From Bradyrhizobium sp. CB2312 (GTDB taxonomy: Bacteria; Pseudomonadota; Alphaproteobacteria; Rhizobiales; Xanthobacteraceae): a stretch of 64,000 nt of DNA. The first letter of the stretch is position 1. Each line of letters opens with the position of its first letter. This document shows positions 1-9,838 of the stretch, in pieces. The translations under genes were made by a program, and so were the position numbers. The DNA is taken from NCBI RefSeq assembly GCF_029714425.1, contig NZ_CP121668.1, forward strand, positions 5,787,501-5,851,500, given 5' to 3'. The notes beneath the pieces were generated by a model that saw only the letters and a program-made list of their open reading frames with translations, made no database searches and had not been told where the DNA came from.

Positions 1-347
1 GTTGCAGGCGGATCGCATTAAACATCATCCGACGGAGCGAAGGACTTTTCGCCGCCCGACTAGCAAGCGACGCAAGTGCCGAAAGGCCGCGCTTCGCAAA
101 AACTGTCATCGTCTTGCTCTAAAAACAATTCGCTCAAACAACTCGTCTTCAACATCAACCAAGGACATTAGCGCAACTCTCATCAACGCCACCCAGCGTG
201 GTCGACCTCGAATTGGCACGCAAAATGCTACAAGGGATCAGTTCATATGGGCAACAGCTAATTTTGGAACCTTGTAGTGCAGATCATAACTGCAGGCGTT
301 CGGTGTTTTAAATCGAGGTAGTCGTCACCAGTTTGGAGTTTTCGATT
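1..347. other. Left-edge region without a recognised gene
   Basis: I see no convincing gene here. An open frame on the + strand (2-277) is rich in Arg and Lys, has no recognisable domain and no ribosome binding site, and is probably chance. The last 15 bases hold the GGAG ribosome binding site of the next gene. A promoter for the exopolysaccharide locus could lie here, but I could not pick a convincing -35/-10 pair. Confidence 0.4.
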
Positions 348-2309
348 ATGAGTCCACAGGAACTTGCTGAGTGCATCAGCGCTTCCGGTGCGATCGATCT
401 GATTTCGACTGATGTCTTCGATACGCTTCTGTTGCGAACAACGAGATCTGCTCGCTCACGCATTAGGCAAGCTGAACATTTATTCAGCAGATCTCTTGCC
501 TCGCGCGGGTGGCAGATTGAGCCATCGTTGCTGATCACCGCTCGAGCTGAAGCGGAACGACTGGCATTCAGGGCCCTCGAAGCCGGCAGATCCGGCGAGG
601 TCCGATTGACGGACGTCATCGGACGGCAGCTCAAACTGCTAGGCCTTCCAGCCTCAGAGATCGCGACGAGATTGGCGATCGAGCTGGACGTCGAGAAAAA
701 GTCACTTGTCCCAAACCGCTACTTGGCCAACGTCCTGCTCGCGAACCGTCATGCTGGTCGCCGTATCGTTGCCGTCAGCGACACGATGCTATCGGCCGAA
801 GATGTGCGCGAACTTATTCATCACTTTTACGTCCCGGATCTCATCGGCCAGATCTACACTAGTAGCGATTGTGCACGTACGAAGCGGCGCGGCGATTTGT
901 TTCCATATGTTGCGGAGGCGGAAAGCGTGTCGCTGGGTCGCATCCTGCATATCGGCGATGACGTCCGCGCCGATCTTGCGAATGCGTCGGTGCACGGCAT
1001 CACTGCCGTTCATACGCCACGTCCGATTTGGCTGAGCCATCTTCGCAAGGCAAACGGAGCTTTGGCCCTGATGAGGAGCGCTCTCTCGTCCAGGACGCAA
1101 TTTGCTAAACGGCCGCCGGCGCCTCTGGAAAATGCCCATGCGTTTGGACGTTTCGTCCTCGGACCAATCGTTACGCAATTTTGCGTGCGGATTTGGCTTT
1201 ATGCCGCCGAAGTTGAGACACACGACAGATCTGCGTTGCTGTTTTGCGCCAGAGGGGGCGTCGGAATTAGGGAAGCATTCGAGCGGGTCCTCGCAAGACT
1301 TTCTCTTCCCCTGGGAATGCGGCGGGGCAACTTCATGGTTTCGCGACTAGTCGCCGCGCGGGCCGCGATTCTAACGCGCAGTTCTGCCGCGGTTGAGGAA
1401 CTTTCCCGCGAATTCCGCGGTCGCTCGTTTTCAGACGTAGCGAGCGCAATCGGCGGACGGCGGTATAGCCTTCCAGACCGGTGGAATGAGCCGTTTGCCG
1501 CGGGGGACTTTCTCGACATGCTTTTTCACAGTTCCGGTGAAGCGGTGTTGTCGGACATTCGGCAGCAGAATGCGCGGTTCGAGCGCCATTTTTCAAAGCT
1601 TCGGAACGATACCTCGCGGATCCTACTTTGCGACACAGGCCTTTACGGCAGCACTCAACGCCTGATGGCGAGCGCTTTCCCCGCACTCAGTATCGAAACT
1701 ATTCAATTCGCCCGGGCGAATTACAAAGGACATGGGGAGGAGCATTTCCCAAAAGTCGCGGGCCTATTGGTAGAGCGAAATTGCTATAGCCCTCTCGACA
1801 TACACTCATGCGTCCTGCGGTATTGGCATCTCATCGAGAGCTTGTTTGAGCCGGCGATTCCTTCGGTTCGCTCGTTCGTCGAAGACGGGGAGGACGACGT
1901 CGCGGCCAATTGCGGCGACATCCGCTACGGATTCATTGATCCAGGCCACAGAAATGACCTTCTCTCAGGAGCACTAGGTTACGTCGATGAGCTTTCGATT
2001 GAAGGCGCAGTCAAAGCATCGATAGACACCGAGTTAGCCTGGGTTCGCCTTAAGAAGGCCATCACGCGCCCCACTGCGGAAGTTTTGCATTGCCTCGACC
2101 TTCCTGCCCGCTCGGTTGATTTTGGCCGGCCGGATGTCCTGAACGTGTTTCGCCCACACCAGGCTAGGCCGACCTTGAGCAGATTAGCATCGCTCCGAGC
2201 TGAACTGTGGCGCGAAGGTGCGATAGCGCGGGAATTCCCCGTACTGAAGCATGCTCTCCTCCCTATGCTCGATTCCATGCACTCAGTGCGAGCCGTGATA
2301 GCGCGCTAA
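348..2309 (+). CDS. HAD-superfamily hydrolase-like protein of the exopolysaccharide locus
   Basis: The N-terminal third is a HAD-fold domain. Motif I is DVFDT (about residue 22), followed by motif II in AVSDTML and the acidic motif IV in HIGDDVRAD near residue 205. This resembles the large predicted HAD hydrolases found in polysaccharide loci (COG5610 type). Residues 300-654 form a second region that I do not recognise; it is soluble and without membrane segments. The frame is open from a TTG at 333, but ATG 348 has a GGAG about 9 bases upstream and is preferred. It lies 122 bp before the polymerase gene, which suggests a role in making or modifying a sugar precursor or phosphate substituent. 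The substrate is unknown. Confidence 0.75.
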   Translation: MSPQELAECISASGAIDLISTDVFDTLLLRTTRSARSRIRQAEHLFSRSLASRGWQIEPSLLITARAEAERLAFRALEAGRSGEVRLTDVIGRQLKLLGLPASEIATRLAIELDVEKKSLVPNRYLANVLLANRHAGRRIVAVSDTMLSAEDVRELIHHFYVPDLIGQIYTSSDCARTKRRGDLFPYVAEAESVSLGRILHIGDDVRADLANASVHGITAVHTPRPIWLSHLRKANGALALMRSALSSRTQFAKRPPAPLENAHAFGRFVLGPIVTQFCVRIWLYAAEVETHDRSALLFCARGGVGIREAFERVLARLSLPLGMRRGNFMVSRLVAARAAILTRSSAAVEELSREFRGRSFSDVASAIGGRRYSLPDRWNEPFAAGDFLDMLFHSSGEAVLSDIRQQNARFERHFSKLRNDTSRILLCDTGLYGSTQRLMASAFPALSIETIQFARANYKGHGEEHFPKVAGLLVERNCYSPLDIHSCVLRYWHLIESLFEPAIPSVRSFVEDGEDDVAANCGDIRYGFIDPGHRNDLLSGALGYVDELSIEGAVKASIDTELAWVRLKKAITRPTAEVLHCLDLPARSVDFGRPDVLNVFRPHQARPTLSRLASLRAELWREGAIAREFPVLKHALLPMLDSMHSVRAVIAR

Positions 2310-2431
2310 TAGTACGGGCTGCCACCAACTGAGGAACGATCCCGCGAGTCTGCAGCATCGATTTGGCCAAAACAGGATCTGGTGACGAAGGACGTCATGG
2401 GAGCTTCCGGTACAATCAGGGTTAGCGCGCA

Positions 2432-3838
2432 ATGAGTGTGGAACCGATCGGAGTGCTAACCGTCCTGCTCGGTTTGCTTTGCCTGCCTCTCGGCCAGCGA
2501 GCCACATTTAGCGTGCTCATCTGCACAACCCTATTCGGAGCTGCCGCCGCCATTCTCGTCGGCAGTGCGAACATACAACCAGCTCACCTGTTTCTGGTTT
2601 TTGTGCTTGCAACGGTGCTTTCCCAGCGGCACGTGGCCGCGGCGGCAATCAGATCCGTGAGCTTCGGCCAGCCCGGCTTTTGGCTGTTATGCCTGGTTGT
2701 TTATGGAGTTGGCTCAGCCGTCCTGCTTCCGCGGCTGCTGGCTGGGGGAACGCAGATTGTTCCATTGGGAGCGTCGGAATATGCCAACACCGGGTCAACG
2801 GTCCCTCTTGGCCCGGTGTCAAGCAATTTTACGCAATCCATTTACATGATAGCCAATCTCACCTGTTTTGGAATGACAGTTGCGATCGGTTCGAGCCTTG
2901 GCGGCTTTCGGACCATTGTCACCGCGCTAGTGAGCTACTCTGCGGGCAACGTCCTGCTAGCGATGCTGGACATCGGCACATACGCTACCGGGACGCAGGC
3001 TCTCCTCAGTTTCATGCGTAATGCTCGGTACACCATGCACTTCGACGATGAGCTGAATGGCGCAAAGCGCATCGTCGGTTCTTACCCGGAAGCATCCGCC
3101 TTTGCGCGCGCGACACTGGGTGCCCTCGCATTCACGGGTACGCTCTTTCTCTTCGGCAGGAACGCCACCTTGACCGGCCTTTTGGCTGCCGCATCGTTCG
3201 CTCTCGTCATTCTATCCACGTCTTCTACCGGGCTCGCGAGCGCTCCGTTGGTGCTCTTGTTCCTATATATCTCAATGCTGCAGCGTACTGGCTTTGACTC
3301 CGCTCGCCCTTTCAGTTCAGCAGCGGCACTATGCGCCCCTGTCCTTCTGATCACACTGATCCTTGCTGTACTTCTCGATGAGAGAGCCTCGGAAATCGTG
3401 CAGCGCTATGCGGACACGCTTATCCTCAACAAGTCGTCTTCGACTTCGGCCATCGAGCGCAGCTCCTGGAACAGCTATGCGATGCAGAACTTCTTTGATT
3501 CTCTTGGATTGGGTGTCGGGTTGGGGACCGTACGCACGTCGAGTCTTCCGATCGCACTCCTCTCGAACGTCGGAATCCCCGGAACGACATTCTACTTGCT
3601 TTTCGTGACGACGGCGCTTTTCGGGCAACGAAATGCGCCCCATACGTTTGAGGCGGATGCCTGCATTGCAGCCCGGACCGCCTGCCTGGCGCTCATGATA
3701 GGAGACACCTTAGCCGCTCCCACGGTGGAGCAAGGCCTGCTGTTTTACGCTCTTGCCGGGCTTGCGTGCTCCTCCCCTCGTGACCAGCTTGCACCCGTCC
3801 TGCTCGCGCCCTCCCCCGCATCGGGAGCGAACGCATGA
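2432..3838 (+). CDS. Wzy-like O-antigen/exopolysaccharide polymerase, integral membrane protein
   Basis: This 468-residue protein is almost entirely hydrophobic, with roughly ten to twelve membrane segments. A large polar loop between about residues 300 and 370 (around the ERSSWNSYAMQNF region) is typical of the O-antigen ligase/polymerase (Wzy/WaaL) superfamily. Such proteins join lipid-linked repeat units on the periplasmic face of the inner membrane. Sequence conservation in this family is low, so the call rests on topology and on neighbours: glycosyltransferases, a flippase and a chain-length regulator. Its TGA overlaps the ATG of the next gene (ATGA), so the two are probably translationally coupled. 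Assignment as polymerase rather than ligase is inference. Confidence 0.7.
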   Translation: MSVEPIGVLTVLLGLLCLPLGQRATFSVLICTTLFGAAAAILVGSANIQPAHLFLVFVLATVLSQRHVAAAAIRSVSFGQPGFWLLCLVVYGVGSAVLLPRLLAGGTQIVPLGASEYANTGSTVPLGPVSSNFTQSIYMIANLTCFGMTVAIGSSLGGFRTIVTALVSYSAGNVLLAMLDIGTYATGTQALLSFMRNARYTMHFDDELNGAKRIVGSYPEASAFARATLGALAFTGTLFLFGRNATLTGLLAAASFALVILSTSSTGLASAPLVLLFLYISMLQRTGFDSARPFSSAAALCAPVLLITLILAVLLDERASEIVQRYADTLILNKSSSTSAIERSSWNSYAMQNFFDSLGLGVGLGTVRTSSLPIALLSNVGIPGTTFYLLFVTTALFGQRNAPHTFEADACIAARTACLALMIGDTLAAPTVEQGLLFYALAGLACSSPRDQLAPVLLAPSPASGANA

Positions 3839-5892
3839 GCTCGTCCGCCAACTTCGGCATAAATGGCCGGTTCTTGACTCAACCGCTGACTGGAGTTCAG
3901 CGGTACGCCCATAATGTCGGCGCCGCCATGAGTAGATCACTCGCCGCGCGGGGCAAAGAAGCCGCGATCATTGCCCCAGCTGATGCCGTCGATCCGGGAT
4001 TCCAGTCTATCCCCCTCATAACCGCCGGGCCGCTTGCTGGGCATCTCTGGGAGCAGATAGTGCTTCCGGCGCGATGGCCGGACCGACTCCTCAATCTTTG
4101 CAACACCGCGCCAGCGATCAAGTCCGATCAGGTGGTATGTATTCACGACGCGAACGTCTTTGTAGCGCCGCAGAGCTATCGCTCACTGTTCCGCACGACG
4201 TACCGAACCCTGCAGCCGTTGCTGGCCAAGCGTGCTGCCAGGATTGCGACTGTCTCAGCCGCCTCGGCCCGCCAAATTGCTTGTCACCTTCCTGTGCGCG
4301 CCGCCGACATTGCGGTCCTTCCAAATGGCCACGAACACGCACTGACTTGGGAGCCAACTCGCGCCCACATCGCCCCCTCAGCCGTGCCCGATGGACGTTT
4401 TGCATTGGCGCTGGGGTCGCGTGCTTCCCACAAAAATCTGCAGCTCGTTCTCAGAATCGCACCGGAACTTGCTGCCATGAATCTCGGCATAATCATCGCA
4501 GGAGGAGGCGCGGATATTTACGCTCCCGAGAGCCTGACCGGCGCGCAAGGGGTAAAACTGCTTGGCTACGTTACGGATGACGATCTCGCGTACCTGATGG
4601 AACGAGCGTTGTGCTTGCTCTTTCCGTCGTGGACCGAGGGGTTTGGGCTTCCCATCATTGAAGCGATGGCCCGTGGATGTCCGGTCATTTCGTCCAACCG
4701 CGCCAGCATGCCTGAAGTGTGTGGCGATGCAGCCCTGCTTGCCGCGCCCGACGATCCTGCCGAATGGCTTCGACAGATTCGACAGCTCGCAAGTTCGACG
4801 GAGCAAAGAACTGAACTTGTCGGAAGAGGACGCGAGCGGCTCCGACATTTCTCATGGGAGAGTACCGCCGCCGGCTATCTCGAACTTATGCACGAACCCA
4901 GACGCGCCTTGAGCGCACCTACAGTGAAAGCCCTGCCCCTACCGAGCATAGCCGTCGTCGTCGCAACGCGAGGCCGCCCTGAAATCGTCACCGCCACCCT
5001 TACGCACCTGCTTCGTAATCAGACCCTGCAGCCCAAGTCCATTGTCGTCTCAGGCGTCCTGCCGGAGGACGCCGGCGAAGCGGCGAATCTACCGGGCGTT
5101 CGAGTTGTCCTCGGTCCTCCTGGATTGCCGGCTCAGCGAAATACCGCCCTCGCCGCCCTGGGCAATGCCGCTGAGGTTGTGGCCTTCTTTGACGATGATT
5201 TTGTCGCCGATCCGGACTGGCTGGCGGCTGCCGCCATGATTTTCCGCGACGAGCCGGATGTCATCGGACTTACGGGCTATCTCCTTGCTGATGGCATTCA
5301 CGGGCCGGGACTAAGCTTTGACGAAGCGCGGAGCATCCTTGCAGCAAATAACAGCCCGCAAGGCTCGATGTGGATTGAACCGTTTAGTCCCTATGGCTGC
5401 AACATGGCTTTTCGTGCCGCGGCGATCGGCGAAACGAGGTTCGACGAGCGCCTTGTACTTTACGGCTGGCAGGAAGACAGGGACTTTGGCGCGGCGCTCG
5501 CAAAGCACGGGGGACGCCTGATCAAATCTGCGCATGCGCGTGGTGTTCACATGGGTGTCAAGGGCGGGAGGGTCGCGGGAGACAAACTAGGTTATTCCCA
5601 GGTGGTCAATCCGATCTACCTGTTGCGCAAAGGCACGATGACTGCCCGTCAGGCAGCGAGCCATATCTTTAGGAATGTCGCCAGCAATCTCGCACGTTTT
5701 TTGAAGCCCGAACCGTTCATCGATCGTCGAGGTCGGTTGCGAGGAAACATTCGCGGCCTCTCTGACGTACTGCGAGGACGCATTGAGCCGGAACGTGCGA
5801 CAACGATCATGGGCACTGGTGACAAGATGAGGTCAGTCACACAAGTACCCCTCTCAGCGAAAGGCAATGGTGATGGGACTGCAGGTTTGTGA
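3835..5892 (+). CDS. Two-domain glycosyltransferase: GT4 domain fused to GT2 domain
   Basis: Residues 1-360 form a GT4 (GT-B fold) enzyme, with the donor-binding E-x7-E motif in EGFGLPIIE near residue 268 and an ALGSRASHKN segment typical of group 1 transferases. Residues 370-685 form a GT2 (GT-A fold) domain, starting with SIAVVVATRGRP and carrying the metal/nucleotide acidic cluster FFDDDF near residue 450. Fusing an inverting and a retaining transferase in one chain suggests that one protein adds two consecutive sugars to the lipid-linked repeat unit. Start ATG 3835 overlaps the previous stop. After the stop there is an 88 bp gap containing two related GGTCCGCAAC-type segments. Sugar specificities cannot be read from sequence. 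Confidence 0.85.
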   Translation: MSSSANFGINGRFLTQPLTGVQRYAHNVGAAMSRSLAARGKEAAIIAPADAVDPGFQSIPLITAGPLAGHLWEQIVLPARWPDRLLNLCNTAPAIKSDQVVCIHDANVFVAPQSYRSLFRTTYRTLQPLLAKRAARIATVSAASARQIACHLPVRAADIAVLPNGHEHALTWEPTRAHIAPSAVPDGRFALALGSRASHKNLQLVLRIAPELAAMNLGIIIAGGGADIYAPESLTGAQGVKLLGYVTDDDLAYLMERALCLLFPSWTEGFGLPIIEAMARGCPVISSNRASMPEVCGDAALLAAPDDPAEWLRQIRQLASSTEQRTELVGRGRERLRHFSWESTAAGYLELMHEPRRALSAPTVKALPLPSIAVVVATRGRPEIVTATLTHLLRNQTLQPKSIVVSGVLPEDAGEAANLPGVRVVLGPPGLPAQRNTALAALGNAAEVVAFFDDDFVADPDWLAAAAMIFRDEPDVIGLTGYLLADGIHGPGLSFDEARSILAANNSPQGSMWIEPFSPYGCNMAFRAAAIGETRFDERLVLYGWQEDRDFGAALAKHGGRLIKSAHARGVHMGVKGGRVAGDKLGYSQVVNPIYLLRKGTMTARQAASHIFRNVASNLARFLKPEPFIDRRGRLRGNIRGLSDVLRGRIEPERATTIMGTGDKMRSVTQVPLSAKGNGDGTAGL

Positions 5893-5980
5893 TGCGGGTC
5901 GGTCCGCAACCTTCCGCAGTAATGCGGCTGCGTTAGCGGGTCCGCAACACAACATGGTCATGAAAGGCTAGGCGGCGCTC

Positions 5981-7402
5981 GTGCTGACTCGCAAGACCAT
6001 CTTCGGGGCTGTGTGGACGGTCTCGTCCAGGTTGTCAGGCCGACTCATCGACTTCTTTACTCTTCTTGTTCTGGCTCGGCTTCTGACGCCCGGCGACTTT
6101 GGGCTTACGGCGATCGCCGCTACGTTGATTACGATCGCGGATATGGTGCTCGAGGTACCAACGCTCCAAGCCCTTACGCGATTGCCCCATGTGAAGAAGT
6201 CACATCTGGATACAGCATTTACCCTGAGCATGATCAGGGGCGTTATACTGGGCTCGGTGCTGTTGCTCGCCGCATGGCCGTTTGCACATCTTTACAAGGA
6301 TCCCCGGCTCGTCGCGCTGATTCTGGCGAGCGGGATCGGACCCCTAGCACGCAGCCTCTACAGCCCGGGCATGGTTGAATACGTCCGCAGCATGAGTTTC
6401 AGGCAAGTGTTCCTTGCTGAGATCGCCGGCAAGCTGATCGCTGCTGCAACCGCGATCGCCCTGGTGTCACTCGGAGCTGGTTATTGGGCAATTGTGGCCA
6501 GCGGCATCTCTGCGGCCTTAGGGGCCACATCGATGTCATACGTGTTGGCACCCTATAGGCCGCGCCTGACGCTCTCCGAGTTTCGGGAATTCTCGGCTTT
6601 TCTCGGCTGGCTCAGCGGCGCGCAGATCCTAATTGCCTTAAGCTGGCAATTTGATCGCATCCTCCTCGGGTTCTCATTAAGCAAAGCCGCACTCGGTCAA
6701 TACACGATCGCCAGCGACCTCTCGGTCATGCCCACTCAAAGCCTGATTGGCCCGGCCATGCAGCCTCTCATGGCGGCATTGGCGCAGATCAATCCAAGCA
6801 CGGACCGACTGCGCAAGGCGTATTCGAAGGCATCCCGCTTCACCATGCTCCTTGCGGCGCCAGCCTGCATCGGCATGTCTCTGACATCTGATCTGATCGC
6901 CGAGGTCCTGTTGGGTCCGCAATGGCACGATGCCGGCCTCTATCTGCGGTGGCTTGCTCTCTCGACCGTCCTTAGCGCCTTCTATCAGCCTCTGCATTCT
7001 CTGGCGCTCGCGACCAACCAGACCAGTTTGGTGTTTCGGCTGACCTTGGTTGAACTGTGTTCAAAGGTCGTTCTAATGTTTCTTGGTCTGTATTTTTACT
7101 CGCTGATCGGGGTCATCGCCGCGCGCGGCCTGGTCTCCTTCATCTTGTTTGTCCTCTCGCTTCGCGCCGCCCGACAACTTGTCGGCACCAATGCGGCTTC
7201 GGAATTAGCCAAGCTCTGGCAAGTGGCCGCTGCATGCGCAGTCATGACCGTTTTGGTTATCGTCTTGAGACACACGCTTATTTGGACACGGATCCCGGCT
7301 CTGTTGGAGCTGGGGACGGTCTCGCTATTTGGCGGCGCAGTCTATGTGGCTTCGCTGTACGGCTTTGGAATCCGACTCACAAAGAGTTTGAAGGCCGTGT
7401 GA
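5981..7402 (+). CDS. Wzx-like polysaccharide flippase (MATE/PST-type exporter)
   Basis: The 473-residue polytopic membrane protein has about 12-14 predicted helices. Its N-terminus (ARLLTPGDFGL near residue 35) is the signature of lipopolysaccharide/teichoic acid exporter family proteins (PST/Wzx). It would move undecaprenyl-diphosphate-linked repeat units from the cytoplasmic to the periplasmic face for the polymerase. The start is a GTG at 5981 with GAAAGG about 12 bases upstream; no better ATG exists near the first helix. It lies on the same strand as the other polysaccharide genes. Confidence 0.85.
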   Translation: MLTRKTIFGAVWTVSSRLSGRLIDFFTLLVLARLLTPGDFGLTAIAATLITIADMVLEVPTLQALTRLPHVKKSHLDTAFTLSMIRGVILGSVLLLAAWPFAHLYKDPRLVALILASGIGPLARSLYSPGMVEYVRSMSFRQVFLAEIAGKLIAAATAIALVSLGAGYWAIVASGISAALGATSMSYVLAPYRPRLTLSEFREFSAFLGWLSGAQILIALSWQFDRILLGFSLSKAALGQYTIASDLSVMPTQSLIGPAMQPLMAALAQINPSTDRLRKAYSKASRFTMLLAAPACIGMSLTSDLIAEVLLGPQWHDAGLYLRWLALSTVLSAFYQPLHSLALATNQTSLVFRLTLVELCSKVVLMFLGLYFYSLIGVIAARGLVSFILFVLSLRAARQLVGTNAASELAKLWQVAAACAVMTVLVIVLRHTLIWTRIPALLELGTVSLFGGAVYVASLYGFGIRLTKSLKAV

Positions 7403-7467
7403 TTCATGACCGGAATTAGCGCATCTGCTAGTGATATCCGCGGCCACCATCAATCGGAGCCTGTCCT

Positions 7468-8319
7468 ATGAATGGCCGTATGTTTGCAGGCGGAGGCGCC
7501 CTCCTCGCCTTGAGTGTTTCGCTCCGTTGTGTATTCGCAGCCGAGCCGTCACGGTCATGCGAACTCCACCCCGTGTTGCTCGAAGAGTTCGACGAGCTCC
7601 GTGTGTCGGCCGACCGCATCGGCCCCGCACGGTGGACGGCGCACACGCCGTGGGCTGGCGATTTTGGAGACGCTGCATTCGCAAACCCCGGACCAAAGGG
7701 GCCGTTCAAGGTTGAGAATGGAATTCTTTCCATCACCGCTTCGAAGGATAAAAACGGCCGCTGGACGTCAGGACTTTTGGCCGCCGCCGATGCGTCTGGC
7801 GCAGGGACCGGAACACGCTACGGCTATTTCGAGGCACGGATGAAGATGCCGGCAGGCCGCGGCACTTGGCCGGCATTCTGGCTTGCAGCCTTGAAGCCGG
7901 CAGCGATGACCGAGGGCAATGTCGAAATCGACGTCATCGAATACTACGGGCAATTTCCGTCTGCTTATCAAGCCGCGACGCACATCTGGTACAAGGATCC
8001 GCAGAAGACGCGCGGCGAGGCTCAGAAGATCGATATACTTGCCGATACTCTCTTTAACGAGTTCCACACCTTCGGCGCCGATATCTCGCCGCAGGCTATT
8101 GTGTTCTTCTTGGATCGCAAGCCGGTATGGACGCAGCCAACTCCTCCCGAACTCGACGGCCCGCTCTATCCCCTTGTGAATCTTGCACTCGGTGGTGGGT
8201 GGCCGATCGACCGGACCCCCAATCCCTCCACGCTGCTCATCGACTATGTTCACGTATTCGCACGCGACACAGGCCCACCGGAGGGCTGCCCTCCTGGTCC
8301 CGCTATGCTGCCCCCCTGA
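7468..8319 (+). CDS. Secreted glycoside hydrolase family 16 glycanase (ExoK-like)
   Basis: An N-terminal signal peptide (hydrophobic residues 6-25, ending near Ala-Ala) is followed by a GH16 beta-jelly-roll domain. The catalytic signature E-I-D-V-I-E is at about residues 152-157, and the substrate-cleft segment YFEARMKMP is just before it. In Sinorhizobium meliloti, ExoK and ExsH are GH16 enzymes that cleave succinoglycan to low molecular weight forms; this gene sits in the same position within a polysaccharide locus. ATG 7468 has a GGAG about 10 bases upstream. The linkage hydrolysed is unknown. It is 283 residues long, usual for the family. Confidence 0.88.
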   Translation: MNGRMFAGGGALLALSVSLRCVFAAEPSRSCELHPVLLEEFDELRVSADRIGPARWTAHTPWAGDFGDAAFANPGPKGPFKVENGILSITASKDKNGRWTSGLLAAADASGAGTGTRYGYFEARMKMPAGRGTWPAFWLAALKPAAMTEGNVEIDVIEYYGQFPSAYQAATHIWYKDPQKTRGEAQKIDILADTLFNEFHTFGADISPQAIVFFLDRKPVWTQPTPPELDGPLYPLVNLALGGGWPIDRTPNPSTLLIDYVHVFARDTGPPEGCPPGPAMLPP

Positions 8320-8380
8320 GTTCTACGAGTTCTTCGCGACGGCGAGCAGCCGATTTATTTTACTTGCATGAAATGACGTC

Positions 8381-9532
8381 ATGAAAGTTGCCATCGTACA
8401 CTATTGGCTCGTTGGAATGCGCGGCGGCGAGAAAGTCGTTGAAGCGCTATGCGAAATGTATCCGGGCGCAGACATCTATACACACGTTTATGTTCCGGAG
8501 ATGGTCTCGGAGACAATTCGCAAGCACCACGTTGCTACGACATTTATAAATAGGCTTCCTCGCGCGCAGCGAATGTACAAGGCCTACCTGCCTCTGATGC
8601 CGATGGCGCTGGAGCAGCTCGATCTGCGGCCATATGACCTGATCATCAGCAGCGAGTCCGGGCCGGCGAAGGGCGTCATAGCGCCGCCCGGCGCGTTACA
8701 CGTCTGCTATTGTCACACACCCATGCGCTACATCTGGAACATGTTCCACGACTATCAGCAGAGCGCAGGTTTCCTCACCCGTTTGGCGATTCCGCCACTT
8801 GCGAATTATTTGCGGCTTTGGGACGTCTCGTCAGCCGCCCGCGTCGACAGCTTCGTTGCAAATTCCGCAACGGTTGCAGCGCGTATCCGTCGCTACTATG
8901 GCAACGATTCCACCATTATCCACCCTCCCATCGATACCAAGGCGTTCTCACCGGTGCCATGCTCCGAAGTGGCGGACTATTACCTGATGGCCGGCGAGCT
9001 CGTCTCCTATAAGCGGCCCGATCTTGCGGTACGCGCCTTTAATGAATTGAAGCTGAACTTGGTCGTAATAGGCGGCGGCGAATTGCTTCCTGAGGTCTGT
9101 CGCCTTGCCGGTCCGACAGTGTCAGTGCTCGGACCGCAGCCGTTTGCAATCCTCAAGCATCACTACGCGCGCTGCCGCGCGTTGATTTTTCCCGGTGAGG
9201 AGGATTTCGGAATGGTTCCCGTCGAAGCCATGGCTAGCGGCCGTCCCGTTGTTGCGTTTGGACGCGGGGGCGCGACGGAGACTGTCGCAAACGACCTGAC
9301 CGGCGTTTTCTTCCATGAGCAAACCGTCGGCGCGATCGCGGATGCCGTTAAACGACTTTCCACTATGGAATTCGACTCCGACGCCATCGTTGCTCATGCC
9401 GCGCACTTCAACCGCGAGCAATTCGTCCGGAAGATGCGAGCCCACATTGATGCCCTTCTTGCGCAACGCGATCTTGCTGGGCAGAACCTGCGGGACCAAT
9501 CCTCGTTTCGCCGTCAGTGGGCCGCCACTTGA
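8381..9532 (+). CDS. Glycosyltransferase family 4 protein
   Basis: The 383-residue GT-B enzyme begins MKVAIVHYWL and has a glycine-rich loop MRGGEKV near residue 13. A C-terminal GT4 nucleotide-sugar site EEDFGMVPVEAMASGRP begins near residue 273 (E-x7-E), followed by GGATETV. The MRYIWNMFHDY segment is shared with mannosyl- and rhamnosyl-type transferases of exopolysaccharide loci. It probably adds one sugar of the repeat unit on the cytoplasmic face. No strong ribosome binding site is visible before ATG 8381. A gap of about 300 bp follows. Confidence 0.85.
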   Translation: MKVAIVHYWLVGMRGGEKVVEALCEMYPGADIYTHVYVPEMVSETIRKHHVATTFINRLPRAQRMYKAYLPLMPMALEQLDLRPYDLIISSESGPAKGVIAPPGALHVCYCHTPMRYIWNMFHDYQQSAGFLTRLAIPPLANYLRLWDVSSAARVDSFVANSATVAARIRRYYGNDSTIIHPPIDTKAFSPVPCSEVADYYLMAGELVSYKRPDLAVRAFNELKLNLVVIGGGELLPEVCRLAGPTVSVLGPQPFAILKHHYARCRALIFPGEEDFGMVPVEAMASGRPVVAFGRGGATETVANDLTGVFFHEQTVGAIADAVKRLSTMEFDSDAIVAHAAHFNREQFVRKMRAHIDALLAQRDLAGQNLRDQSSFRRQWAAT

Positions 9533-9838
9533 GGGGATAATTGGCCCGTCTTTGTAGCCGCACCATCCTGGGGGGGCGTCATCAGTCTGTGTTGGACCCG
9601 CCCTAGACTGGCAACCGCGGTCTGCTGGCGAAGCATTCGGAGGCACGGGTTCGCGGCAACCGGCGCCGCGCTGATCAAGCAGCAGGCAGCGCTGCACTTT
9701 CTTTGTGCTCCGAACGCGTGAGTTGATCAGCAATACTGGCTTGTACAGAGCTGCCCCTAAATGGGCTTGCACTCGGCCCCATTTCTGGAAGCAGGTCTCA
9801 TTTGAAGATATGATTTGATTGAGTAAGGCAGCAGCGCG
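9533..9838. other. Intergenic region before the chain-length/kinase gene
   Basis: This 306 bp stretch has no supported gene. A long minus-strand frame across it is the antisense shadow of the glycosyltransferase gene. It includes a G7 run near 9571 and AT-richer sequence near 9790-9825 that may hold the promoter of the following gene. A weak AAGG ribosome binding site precedes ATG 9839. Confidence 0.4.
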
